A DNA stretch of 64,000 nt from Liolophura sinensis. Lineage: Eukaryota; Mollusca; Polyplacophora; Chitonida; Chitonidae. The position numbers were made by a program, and so were the translations under genes. The DNA lies in assembly GCF_032854445.1 (NCBI RefSeq), contig NC_088304.1:33162810-33226809 (forward strand), in the 5' to 3' direction. The notes beneath the pieces were generated by a model, which worked only from the letters and a program-made list of their open reading frames with translations, had not been told where the DNA came from and did not search any database. Positions 35,222 through 46,682 of the stretch are shown here, piece by piece (the stretch's first letter is position 1; every line of letters begins with the position of its first letter).

Positions 35222-35400
35222 TTTACTTCTATTTAAGTATTTGCATGAACAGTTAGAATAAAACCATAACTAAGAAAAATTGACAAGGGGTAAATTCACG
35301 TATTTCACTCGATACGTGTGACCATTTGAAAATTATCACACTGTTGTCACTTCTCTGGTTTTACTCTCTATATGCGGTAAGTCTTTCATTGTATCGTAAA
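35222..35400 (+). repeat. Dispersed repeat R2
   Basis: From gcatgaacagttagaataaa through cactcgatacgtgtgaccat and cactgttgtcacttctctgg to gcggtaagtctttcattg. Confidence 0.72.
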
Positions 35401-36041
35401 GAGAAAGAGCTGGTTAAAAGTAACCCCATACCACGCCATCAGGCAAGCAATAAAAACATCCATCCGAAGCTCAACAGCGCAAATTCTAATACATTGTATT
35501 GCTAAAGCAAGATTTATAGACTAATAATTATAATACAGAATGATCGTTATTCAAGGCCTTCCTGTTGTTTTAATATCAGAAAACAGTGTGTGTGTGTGTG
35601 TGACAGATATCTGTGATTGTACGTATGCCTCAAGTGGTACGCACGACATACCCAGTAATGACCCCAATGTATAGCGGTGTACATTAATAATGTAATTAAA
35701 TGAATATTAACGTCAAACATTAATTAATTACGTCTGTCTAATAGACCTCTCAACAACTGACATTAAACTTGCATGACACCAATTATTTGAAGAATGGTGC
35801 GTGTAAACTGCAAGTTTTAAAATGTGGCTTGTGGCCAAAGTAGACCTTTGTTTACAATTTGTGCAGACCTTGCTATACGACGTCATGAAGACCCGCTTCC
35901 ACTAAGGGCGACAGCAACGTACAACTACACCTGCAACCATACGACGCTGTGTAGTGTTCTCATTGCTTACATTTTACACGCTAAAACATAACATTCAGGT
36001 GCCAAACGCAGAAATGGCGGCGTGTGTGAGATATCCGGATT
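35401..36041. other. Intergenic, nothing recognised
   Basis: A short (TG)n lies at 35586-35602; otherwise unassigned. Confidence 0.4.
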
Positions 36042-36230
36042 GTGACATTTTACCATCAATATTACTTTACATGCGACAAAAAACCGAGAAAAGTTCGGCG
36101 CTTTTGGGTGCACGACACCTTAAAAATTAGACGACAAAAGCTTTCTCACCTGCTTCAGAATGTCCAAGGAACTGCTCAAGGCTCCCAGGACATCAAAGGA
36201 CCACTACTGTCAGGGAACCACTATCCCTAG
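36042..36230 (+). pseudogene. Possible PIF/Harbinger-type transposase N-terminal remnant
   Basis: A 62-codon frame contains RKVRRFWVHDTLKIRRQK, which resembles the N-terminal (R)RFWVH...RR segment common in PIF/Harbinger (HARBI1-like) transposases. The usual Gly-Glu-Phe-x-x-Leu that follows is not recognisable and no catalytic part follows. A chance match is possible. Confidence 0.35.
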
Positions 36231-37317
36231 AGCAGATATTAGGAATTTCTTGAGGTGGACATTAGGTGTTTTCTCTTTATTTGCCTCAGTATATCTGTAT
36301 TTAAATTATGAAATATTTATGTAGGCACGCAGATAGTGCACTCTTGTTAATTTAAGAAAAACAAGGAAATGGTTATAACCAGTCGTAAGAGACAAAAAAA
36401 AAAACCGGTAACATCGCTAGATACTTGAGCATTTCACTTCTATTCTGATTTGTGGTATAGCTGGAGATTCGTATCATTTAGCAGCTTTCAGCTACAGTGT
36501 TGGTCAGAACGTGGCCAACATTGTATAGGAACACTCTAGGATATCTTACAGCCCGCTGTTTTGCCTGTCTCTGACCTAACTCATTGGTATGCCAGTTCCG
36601 CACACCACAAACAGGTAAGCTACACAGACAGCTTCATAATCACATCGGACATTATGATTGTGCTAGCGACTAAACAGTACAAAAATCGACAAAAACAACA
36701 AGAAATACGTAATTGGATGAAAATGATCCATTTATGTTGATCGACACTACAACTGGTTTAAAAAGATGTGTCTTAAATACAAATTATTATGCATCAAAAG
36801 CAAGTAGTTGAAAGAAACAACAAATATGTTATATGACACGAGCTATTTAGAAAGAGGAGTAAAACAGAGATAAACGGTCAGAGACAATTTTCTGACGTGT
36901 TTGGTAACTCTATGAATCAGCTTTTAACAAGGGTTCTTTCAGGACAATGGGGTGCGCCATGTGAGAGCAACTGGAAACATGATGCTGCAGCGAATGTAGG
37001 CCAATATTAATGGCTTAAATTTACAATTAAAACCAGACAAGGCTACATTTCCAAATGATCTCAAGTCGAATTATTCGAAGTAAAGCTTCCCAATCAAGCA
37101 GTGAGAGACAAAGAAAATATTTGAGGTAGATCGCAATAAAAGTGGGTAATCATTTGGCCACAAAGTCGTGCATACCTGATATAGAAATGGTATTTATAGG
37201 TCGATATAAGGGTAAGGAATTACCTGGGCCTGCTTTCACATAGATATCGTGGCTACAGTCGATTGCACACCCATACAATTCAGTTTACCATTGATTGTAA
37301 AAACAAGTCCAATACTT
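36231..37317. other. Intergenic, nothing recognised
   Basis: No exon or repeat supported. Confidence 0.4.
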
Positions 37318-37610
37318 ATTTACTTGTTTATTTGATAAATTTCTCGAGGCATACGTTGCTGCAGAGCTGGTAAGTGACAAGTCAGTACGCAGTGCGTCTA
37401 CTAGATCTGTCATTTGTAAGTTTATGCACGGAAGGCCAAGAAACCGTCAAGCCTTGGCTGATTGATGTTTCACACTTCACTCAACAATGTTTCACTGTTA
37501 CGGCGGTGGCCAGTTTTATGGGCGGAGGAAACCGGAGTGCCTGGAGTATTCCCCCGACTTTGGCACGTTACTGACGAACTTTCCCACTGCGATCTTGTTG
37601 CACAATCGGT
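37318..37610 (-). mobile_element. SINE-II-type element
   Basis: A tail-like start (ttacttgtttatttgataaa) and then, from about 37480, acggcggtggccagttttat, ggcggaggaaaccggagtgc and cgttactgacgaactttccc. The first part parallels SINE-I but the body is that of the 49.7- and 62.1-kb copies. Confidence 0.6.
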
Positions 37611-37814
37611 GGTCTTACAAGGTTACACTGCGCAAACGGCTCGTCAACCATTTATAGTCATAAAAAAATGGACAAATGTGCTGTCCACGGTTGATCCCGC
37701 ACCTCTAGTGGTTAGGAACCATGCACCTCCCTCCCCCTCCACCGCAACCCCCCACCCCCGTCTTCCCACAGACCCAATCCGTCGTTCGGTGCATCGATGT
37801 CTTTCAGTTTTAGT

Positions 37815-39110
37815 CGCGTTGCTAGTCTGTATAGTGTCTTGTCTGACATCAACGTTGAGTTTCTGATGTACGTGTTGCTTAACTGTAAAGTCGAGTTTAT
37901 GGTGTATATGTTGTTTGACAGTAGCCTCGAGTTTATGGTGTACATGTTGTTTGAAAGTAACCTCGAGTTTATGGTGTACGTGTCGTTTGAAAGTAAACTC
38001 GAGTTTATGGTGTACATGTTGTTTGACAGTAGCCTCGAGTTTATGGTGTACATGTTGTTTGAAAGTAACTTCGAGTTTATGGTGTACGTGTCGTTTGAAA
38101 GTAAACTCGAGTTTATGGTGTACATGTTCTTTGACAGTAGCCTCGAGTTTATGGTGTACATGTTGTTTGAAAGTAACCTCAAGTTTATGGTGCACGTGTT
38201 GTTTGAAACTAACGTCGAGTTTATGGTGTACGTGTCGTTTGAAAGTAGCCTCGAATTTATGGTGTACGTGTCGTTTGAAAGTAAACTCGAGTTTATGGTG
38301 TACATGTTGTTTGACAGTAGCCTCGAGTTTATGGTGTACGTGTTGTTTGAAAGTAACTTCGAGTTTATGGTACACGTGTTGTTTGAAAGTAACTTCGAGT
38401 TTATGGTGTACGTGTTATTTGAGAGTAACCTCGAGTATATGGTGTAGGTGTTGTTTGAAAGTAGCCTCGAGTTTATGGTGTACGTGTTGTTTGAAAGTGA
38501 CCTCGAGTTTATGGTGTACGTGTTGTTTGATAGTAGCCTGGGATTTAAGGTGTGCATGTTGTTTGAAAGTAACTTCGAGTTTATGGTGCACGTGTTGTTT
38601 GAGAGTAAGCTCGAGTTTACGGTGTACATGTTTGACAGTACCCTCGAGTTTATGATGTGTATGTTGTTTGAAAGTAACCTTGAGTGTATGGTGTACGTGT
38701 TGTTTGAAATTAATGTCGAGTTTATGCTGTACGTGTTGTTTGACAGTAACCTTGAGTTCATGGTGTTCGTTGTTTGAAAGTAAGCTCGAGTTTATGGTGT
38801 ACATGTTGTTTGAAAGTAACCTCCATTTTATGGTGTGCATGTTGTCTGAAAGTAACCTTGAGTGTATGGTGTACATGTTTTTTGAAAGTAACTTCGAGTT
38901 TATAGTGTACATGTTGTTTGACACTAACCTCGAGTTTATGGTGTACATGTTGTTTGACAGTAACCTCGAGTTTATGGTGTACATGTTGTTTGACAGTAAC
39001 CTCGAGTTTATAGTGTACATGTTGTTTGACAGTAGCCTCGAGTTTATGGTGTACATGTTGTTTGACAGTAACCTCGAGTTTATGGTGTACATGTTGTTTA
39101 AAAGAAAAGC
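37815..39110. repeat. 36-bp minisatellite, about 36 copies, open in several frames
   Basis: The unit is gtttatggtgtacatgttgt followed by ttgaaagtaacctcga; most copies contain ctcgag. Because 36 is a multiple of three and the unit lacks stops in several frames, long frames run on both strands (up to 246 codons plus, 349 codons minus). In the left third, variants (gacagtagcc, gaaagtaacc, gaaagtaaac) recur every three units, a 108-bp higher-order repeat. It lies between genes B and C. I treat it as non-coding. Confidence 0.95.
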
Positions 39111-40017
39111 GCATTAAAGCTGAATTTGAATACATGGCCTCACCTGTCAGAAGATCTGTTATTTTTGAAATTACGCGGATTAAACAGATAATTGCTGTAT
39201 TGGAGACAATTTTATAGCAAAAAACGAATATATCAAATGATATAAAAGTCATTTTTTATTTCACCTGCAAACGGATATTACGATAAATAATGTCATAGAT
39301 AAGAATTCATCTATGCTGCGCAACATGACTGAAAACATAAACTAACAATGCTTGACCATACGTGAACGGGCTAAGAATTTCTTCACTATGGCAAAAAGAA
39401 TCAACATTCAAGGTACGAAAAGTGAAGTGTAGACTCAATATAAAGTTATTTAAAAAGTTTATGAGAAGAATTTCATACAGAAATTACCCAGCGTTCCTAA
39501 TTTACAGCTCATACTCATGGCTGCATGAAACTATGACTTGAAAGCAAAGCAAAGGAAATCTATAAATATAGAATTATATAATTACACAACAAACTTCCCT
39601 TGATTACATTTTCTTTAACAGAATGAAATGTATCCCAATGTATAAATGCAATACTGGTAGTGTAATGATGGTCAAGTGAATTATTTTACATAACGTTTTC
39701 TGTGTTCTAGAATTCCTTGACCACCTCATGTAAAGTTGTACACTTGGACATAAGAGCTATGAATAATGACCTTAACTTTTGAAGTAGGGAAGAAACCTCT
39801 TTTTTATCATAACGGAATGACCAATAACGCCGATATATTGCTGAGTTCCAACTGTGTTTTCTTCACAAAAGTGTAGCATTGTCATTCACATCGCTGTATA
39901 CAAATCTGATGTTTATGACATTCGGCTAAGACAGAAACGAAGCATTATTGATAATCTGCAGCTGTATCCAGTTGTTACACGGTACATATACATGTCCTCC
40001 GTTTTTGTATAGTTATT
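39111..40017. other. Intergenic downstream of gene C
   Basis: AT-rich, nothing recognised. Confidence 0.4.
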
Positions 40018-40023
40018 TTTATT
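40018..40023 (-). terminator. Polyadenylation signal of gene C
   Basis: Reverse-strand AATAAA about 87 nt beyond the gene C stop codon. Confidence 0.55.
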
Positions 40024-40109
40024 CGGATTATATTTATAATCGCGGTAAGTTTGCACCCCGAGAAAATCGGAGAAAGTGTTCAGATCTCAATCGTCTGATG
40101 TAATCTCAC

Positions 40110-41338
40110 TCAGAATGCCGCTTGTGTCCAAGCAAAGCTGTTTCCGGAGGTCCACGCGGGCGGCCACTGCTGACCCGAGGCCTGTGGTGACGCACCGGGC
40201 GCTGGTTGCCCATAAGGAGCCATCATGTTGCCCATCATCGCACCGGCGCCCTCTGCAGGTTCAACCTCTTGTACTTGAGGTGGTTCTACTTCCAAGCCAG
40301 GGGTGAGTGCCCTAATGGGCGGCTGACCACCTCTGGGAAATGCCTGCATTGCCGCCTGGTGCATTGGCATTGCCGCTTGTCCGCCCATCTGCCGCTGGAG
40401 TCCGCGAACAGAACCCATAAGTGGCGCCTGGAGCATTGCTGTCTCCATCTCTGCCCCAAATCCCACTTGTCCTTGGATAGCATTGGGTAAACTCACCATG
40501 TGAAGGCCGGACATGGTGAACGCGCCGGCCTGAGTCTCAACGGCTTCGGCCGCTTCAACTTCTCCCCCAGGCATTAGTGACTGGAAACCTCTCCCGGTGT
40601 TTGCGTTCTGGACGCCGGAACTAACTCCCGGAATCATTGGTGTGTACACCCACGGAGCGACCTGTGGGGCGTTATTCACTGAGAGATTGGGCAGGACAGG
40701 CTGCATTGGACCGGGCTGTGCGTGCGGGTTATTACCTGGCAGCACTGCTGTGCTGGCCGGAGCAGCTTCAACCGGCTCAGTTTCCGGAGCCTGGGCGATT
40801 GTCCCAGCCAATCGTGGACTGTTGTCTGTTATCATTTGTTGTTCAGTACCAGCATTGCCGGACGATGAAGCCGAAGCTTTTGAGCCTATGGTATTGCTAT
40901 CTAACCGAGCTTGTTGTCCTACATTCCTTTGTGGACTGACCTGTAGAGGGGCAGCATTGTTATTCACCTGACCTTGTGAAGGAGCTTGTTGCAAAGCAGT
41001 AAATCGTGGATCTGTCGGCTGAGATAAAGGTACATAATTACCAGGCGCTTGTGGCAAAGCGTAATTGTTGGCCGAAGCTTCTGGGAGGGTGTTGCTGACA
41101 CCTGGACCTCCGACTACAACATTAATGGTCTTGGGTGGCGAAGCTTGTTTATTGGGGCTGCTATTAGCAGGAGCTTGCTGAATGGCATTGTTGTTGTTGT
41201 TGGTGTTAAGGGCAGATGCCTGGGGCTGTTTGCCGCCTGTAGCTTGACCCGGGGCTTGCTGAGGCGCAATCACACCTTCGGCCATTTCTGGGGCTTCCAC
41301 CTCAGGGGCTGCTGTCGGCTCAATCTCCTGGTTAAGCA
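40110..41338 (-). CDS. Gene C exon 2 of 2: Ala/Gln/Pro-rich secreted protein
   Basis: The acceptor cattgttcttctgtccacag gives a phase-1 join, completing T|TG (Leu41). The start is acidic (EIEPTAAPEVEAPEMAEG, about 45-62). Repeated QAP motifs embedded in Asn/Gln/Ser-rich sequence follow (QQAPGQA, LPQAPGN, LQQAPSQ, IAQAPET), then a Pro/Val segment with PMQPVLPNLS, a Met/Gln/Gly-rich part around 335-375, an acidic EVEPPQVQEVEPAE segment and a Trp-containing C-terminus (SFAWTQAAF) at residue 449. No known domain is present. The P/Q-rich, acid-patterned composition recalls extracellular scaffold proteins of mineralised or cuticular tissues, but composition alone proves nothing. It is GC-rich compared with its surroundings, as expected for a real exon. 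Confidence 0.83.
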
Positions 41339-41399
41339 CTGTGGACAGAAGAACAATGACGGAAATTAGTTTTTCTGAGATTACAGTTATGACCTTCCA

Positions 41400-41480
41400 T
41401 AATTTATGTGTTTGTTTGGTTAGGTCATTGTTGGATTGGTTAAGTCATTGTAGGATTGGTTAAGTCTTTGTTGGACTGGG
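41400..41480. repeat. 20-bp direct repeats, about three copies
   Basis: ggttaagtcattgtaggatt type units at 41418-41478, just inside intron 1 of gene C next to the splice acceptor. Confidence 0.7.
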
Positions 41481-41534
41481 GTGCTTCATCGTTTACAATA
41501 ACATTTGAAGACACTAGATAGTCACATACCCACA

Positions 41535-41795
41535 CCGCACGTCCTGGTGGTTAGTATGCTAGTGCAGAGCAATAACCCAGGAGCCTGTCACTAATGGGAT
41601 CGCTGTGAGTCCGTCCAACTCGTGCTGGCTTCCTCTCCGGCCGTACGTGGGAAGGTCTGCCAGCAACCTACAGATGGTCGTGGGTTTCCCAAGGGCTCAG
41701 CCGGGTTTTCTCCCACCATAATGCTGGCCACCGTCGTATGAGTGAAATGCTCTTGAGTAAAACACCACTCAATAAATAAATAAATAAATAAATAC
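41535..41795 (+). mobile_element. SINE-I, near full length
   Basis: The A-box region is degraded (gtggttagtatgctagtgca) and the B box altered (gtgagtccgtccaactcg). The body is intact, and the tail lacks part of the gtacggcgt motif. It lies in gene C's intron, antisense to the gene. Confidence 0.85.
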
Positions 41796-43014
41796 CTCGA
41801 CACCAGGGCAATCAGTACTAGGTATTTAGCATCAAAGGGATACAGAATCGACGTTGACTGGCTGACAGTGGAGAAAGGGCTTCCTGGGCCTACGTCACTC
41901 TTGAATAAATGTATCATACCTAACATTCAGTTTAGTCCAGGCATAGACTTCTCTCACGCCAGCCAATCAGAATCGATTCTGTATCTCTCTAAGAAGAAAA
42001 CTAAACCCAGTAGTGCCAACATTTGTTATTTTAAAAACGCCAGGCACGCCTTCACCCGGGTGTTCCTGTTACAAAGTCATGACTATGAACGAGCCTGACT
42101 TTCTTTCAGATCATTAAGAGTTAATCTAGTTTAAAACAATGTACTTAATACGCAGGACAAAAACAGTCACGGTTAATGACAATTTCCACCTGTCATGTAG
42201 TGCAGTGCTTGGTTAGGAAACAACACCCAATCAATCATGAGGTTGTATGTTGCTTTGGACAAGATAAAGGGGCCCACATGTTATATTACCGTCTTATACA
42301 TATCCTCAACATGCACATGTACTGCCCATGGCAGAACGCAATGGCGTTAAGGCTGCCATGAATATAAAAAGACATTAAGACAGAGTATATGATGTACATG
42401 AGAAGAAAATGGGCCTGGTAACTTGCATTAAAAGAAAAGTCGTACGGACTCCATTTAAGAACACATAGCATTACTGTCCAATCAAATGAGAACTAAACCA
42501 TGCTGATGTACAGTGGCCTTAACGAATAACCGTAATTAACACTACTTATTATCGGAAGAACTATTTTAAATCTTCAGTATTTAACATGTGTCGAATGACT
42601 TTTCTTCAGAATTTCTTTTTATTTTATCATGTTTTTAATTTTGTTCCTGTAACTTGAACTGTTAAAGTTGACTAAGCACATATGCTCATTTAACTCTAAA
42701 TTCCGACTGTCGTAAGCTAATCATAAAAATTCACTATCGACATATAACATGAAGAGTTGAAAATATTTTGCCTTTGTTTAATAAAACATACTCCAACAAC
42801 TTTCTTAGGTTGCCACATTCATCAAAGTGTCTTCAACAAAGAGGTGAATGGTGGCGTAAGGTTAGTCAAAATGTTGTGTTGTCAACACATTTAATAAACA
42901 ATGATTTAAACAGCGTAAAGAACCAGATATCGGGGACGCTTAGTCCACCAGCAGAGTCAGGTTTATGTAAATCGAGGATTTTTATTATACTGTTTGTTAG
43001 AAAACTTGTCAGAT
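41796..43014. other. Gene C intron, unassigned
   Basis: No exon or recognised repeat, apart from a duplicated short segment around 41815-41850 and 41960-41990 sharing cagaatcga. Confidence 0.4.
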
Positions 43015-43300
43015 GTGAACCCTGCCAGAGAATAACTGTTGTGCACTGTAATATAAGTACACAGCAAGGAACGTGAACAAAGTTTATTTCTGATTTACGT
43101 TTCTGCTAAATGTAAACCCTGCCAGAGAATAACTGTTGTGCACTGTACTATAAGTACACAGCAAGGAACGTGAACAAAGTTTATTTCCGTTTTACGTTTC
43201 TGCTAAATGTGAACCCTGCCAGAGAATAACTGTTGTGCACTGTAATATAAGTACACAGCAAGGAACGTGAACAAAGTTTGTTCCTGATTTACGCTTCTGT
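43015..43300. repeat. 97-bp tandem repeat, about 2.9 copies
   Basis: Starts at 43015, 43112 and 43209. The unit includes gtgaaccctgccagagaata, ctgttgtgcactgtaatata and agtacacagcaaggaacgtg. Copies are more than 95% alike by eye. Confidence 0.93.
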
Positions 43301-44443
43301 TAACAATGTTCAACAATGCAGATGTTTTACTATGTTAAAACGTGATGCCGTAGCACTGTTTAATACAGAACAAGTGTATAGCAGGGTGCTGATGGCTGAT
43401 AGTCCCGCTCCGTATTTTTGGTAGTAGACAATTAAGGTTTTGAATGGAACGATGGTGCTGTCATTTTTGTAAAGCAATACTTGTCAGAAGAACTGTGAAG
43501 TTAAATACCTGATGTAGGCGTGAAGCGGATTTTTGTGGCTATAAAGTTTGTGAGTACATGTCGCGTGGTTGGATGTAACAACAACAACATAATGTTTATG
43601 TTAAGTAGCAGGAATGTGTCATAAATATGTGCTTTTTCATTGTTTTATGTTCTCTGCTGTATCTGTAGTTTGTTGTTTAAGAAATATGAGTAGTGTTTAG
43701 TGCATATATTGCAGAATTACGTGAAATAATACATTCCGATATAAAACTTTGGTTTTGGTAAATTACCGTAAATTTTCGTATTGCCTGATACTTCATAAAT
43801 AGTAAGGTAATTCAGCGTTTGTTTGTTTTCACTCCAGCTTGAACCTGATAACTACTGATAACATCATGGTAACAAGTGATTACCAATCTGTAGGCCAGTG
43901 TGACCATTATGAGCCATCTCTGTGTGATAGTCCTGAAAGCTGTCTACGTATGGTTGTGAATGACGGTATCATAAAGCCAGATATCAGTGTACATTCTAAT
44001 GACCATTTGTGTTGAATTTATCGTCTACACAGGGTAATATTTCCGTATTATTTATGCACCTGAAGCAGCTTATGATAACTAACAACTTATGATACACATT
44101 AGTTTAACAACTGACACCTGTTTAGTGGTAAGTGAACATACATATGACCAAACAAATATAATGGAAATGATATGTATTCGACTTCGTATACATGATATGC
44201 AGGTTGTGTTCACCATACATTATTAGTACTCATTTTAACACGTGTCATATTGCTGGCTGGCTTTTTATGCTTCAAGAACTGCATATATTTTTTCCAAGAC
44301 GGAAAATGTATGACTAAGTTATATTACATAGTGTTATATTATATCCGGATAGAGATCTCATTAATGACTACTCGTCGTCAAATGACTGGAAATTTTGTAA
44401 GTGCGACGTAAAACTACAAGCATACATACGTTTACATATTTCT
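43301..44443. other. Gene C intron, unassigned
   Basis: AT-rich, no feature supported. Confidence 0.4.
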
Positions 44444-44596
44444 CATTGCGTATTAGCAACCTGCGGATGGTCGTGGGTTTCTCCCAGGCTCTGTCAGGTT
44501 TCCTCACACCATAATGCTGACCGTCGTCGAATAAGTAAATTTTTTTTTAAAAAAAGGCGTAAAACACCAATCAAATAAATAAACCATTACGCATTA
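44444..44596 (+). mobile_element. SINE-I, 5'-truncated, with probable target-site duplication
   Basis: Begins inside the body at gcaacctgcggatggtcgtg and ends in the usual tail with a T/A-run disruption. Flanks cattgcgtatta (44444-44455) and cattacgcatta (44585-44596) match at 10 of 12 bases, so this copy was probably truncated when inserted, as expected for target-primed reverse transcription. Confidence 0.75.
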
Positions 44597-46484
44597 AACA
44601 GACAAACGCGCATGTTCCTGATACTTCCTCGTAACTATAAGCAAACGCAGCCCACATGCAAGATACACATTTTATAGTTTACTAAAACATTCTTCTTTTT
44701 AGGTTGTACATTCCCGCGCCCTCATTTCTGGCCGTTAACACTGTGTAAGGTTCGACGGAGCATAGATTTATAGTCTTCCCCCTACATCTTACGTCATCTT
44801 CCACTTTGGTTGGCGGCAGGTATACGAGTGTCTGTTTTGACGCCCAGATTTATGATGTACTATGACCTTATGTTCATGGAGAATAACAAATTTGCTTGTA
44901 TAACGAACACATAAGAAAAAATAAGAATAAGCAGAAAAAAAGTAACAAACAATACAAGAATTGCATGCAGTTTCACGGCTTCCAAGCAGTCTTCACGATT
45001 GGTTTCCAGTTTCTGCTTCAGCACAGAGCAGTTTGCTTCCTGGCAATGATGTAACAGCCAATCAGCAAGGCAGCGATTCTGGTATATTACAGTCACGGAC
45101 AGTTAGCTGGACAGTCAAAGAGCATATAATTGTCTAGTTACCCTCTATGTTTATGTTAAATGAATGGGGTTGGATTTCTAATTCTAAAATAGGGTTATGC
45201 CATTTAAACACTTGTAGGAGAAAACTGTTGATAGTAGCTTAACACGGTTCAACCTCCACGAAAAGACCATATTTGAGGCTACAGTTTGGTCAACTTGCAA
45301 ATTTCTAGATCTTATACTTTTCCATTTACAGGCCATTAAAATTAAGTAACCTGAAAACCCTAAAATCACATTTGAAATGTGTCTCAAAAAGTTACAATCA
45401 CAGGCAAAAAAAGAAAACCAGTTGCGAAATACAGTGGAGTACTTAAAAATTATATCACAATTCAAAAGTTTTTATAACTCCTATATTCGTGCAATGGCGA
45501 GCGTCTAAAATTGTTAACACATTTTAATGTCTTACTCAAAGGTTCAGTTACTAGAATCGCTCTACACGCGTAAAATGTTTTAGAAGAATGCGTCCACTTT
45601 TTCTTCAGAAGACGTTTGGCGGTTTTGCTTCAAATCCAAAATGGTCCCAAACCGAGTGCCCTAGAAGAACCTTGACCACATGTAGGTTATCGGTGTTTGA
45701 TCGGATTTAACTCTAATGCTCCAGAAAAATCAACTGGGTCGGGCCAACATACTCAAACAAGAAACATCAGCCATCTTCCGGAATATTGAAATCTGAGACA
45801 ACATGATTCGCCAGAAATAAAACTTTGCCTGGGACATGGTCGGCTACAAAGCTGTCTCGTATATACATGTACATAACTTTGCAAATACAAAAATTAAAAA
45901 ATGATTGGGACATGCATGAAGACTATTGTTTGACAACCAGAATAAGAAATGCCATTTTGTAAAATCGGTTGACGAGCTGCACTGTAAATGTACGGGAAAT
46001 TCGACGACGAGTGTATTTGATTAATATCATCGCACTCACACATATACATGTACATGTGTTAATTACACGCGACTCGCGTCAGACAAAGACCACGTGAGTC
46101 TTACCATTGGCCTACCCTGCTGGAGGGTGTAATTAACAAAGATCAGGATTTACCGATCTAAGGTGAAGTAAAGGGCAATGAACAGTCCAGTAAAAGACAA
46201 CAAAACAGGTATGAATTACCAGATAAGTCAGCGATACGCTTGCTGTCTCTATGTGATTTGTACACCAGCATTTCCATGATTTCGGCATGCAATGCATTGC
46301 GAATGAATATCTAACATTTGCTGATCAAATCAACATGATTAAAAGATAGATTTTAGATATCCAGTTATAACAGAGACCGAATTATAATAGAAATCAAATC
46401 ATATATAATTCGAATATCGAAAGATCGGGGAGAGTGAATCTTTATGTAGCAGATTAGACTTTGTGAGAACACCTTTATACTTAC
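44597..46484. other. Gene C intron, unassigned, with one hydrophobic open frame
   Basis: A 78-codon reverse frame at 44860-45096 encodes a strong hydrophobic stretch (LHAILVLFVTFFLLILIFSY), but no splice or family evidence supports it. 44805-44850 resembles part of repeat R3. Confidence 0.4.
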
Positions 46485-46605
46485 ATAGCGACAGCTGATT
46501 AGGTTGCGCCTGTCGCCGACTTCTTGGTGCTGCAAACGTTAGAGAGACCAGGAACAAGGCGAGGACAATCCTCCAGAGCTGCACCCTGCACACTTGTGGG
46601 CCCAT
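46485..46605 (-). CDS. Gene C exon 1 of 2: signal peptide and processing site
   Basis: Encodes 40 residues. The start at 46605 is chosen because it has an excellent translation context (gccatgg); an in-frame ATG nine codons upstream has a poor one. The hydrophobic core is residues 13-24 (IVLALFLVSLTF), then A26-P27-R28-S29-R30-R31-Q32, a furin-type site aligned residue for residue with gene B. The exon ends cgctat|gtaagt in phase 1 and joins in frame to 41338 over a 5.1-kb intron. Confidence 0.85.
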
Positions 46606-46672
46606 GGCAGGGAAAAGCGACATTATTCTGAGGTTGATCAAGAGCTGTGAGGGTCGGGGACAAACGACAGAC

Positions 46673-46682
46673 TAATATACAT
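46673..46682 (-). promoter_or_regulatory. Possible TATA-like element of gene C
   Basis: Reverse-strand TGTATATTAG lies about 70 nt upstream of the start codon, a suitable place for a short 5' leader. Weak, single-motif evidence. Confidence 0.3.

Noticed and set aside
40206-41369. Plus-strand frames over gene C
   Set aside because: Antisense shadows; gene C has the splice sites and polyadenylation signal.
44860-45096. 78-codon reverse frame with a strong hydrophobic stretch
   Set aside because: Tempting as a membrane exon, but no splice partner, no homology and it lies inside gene C's intron.
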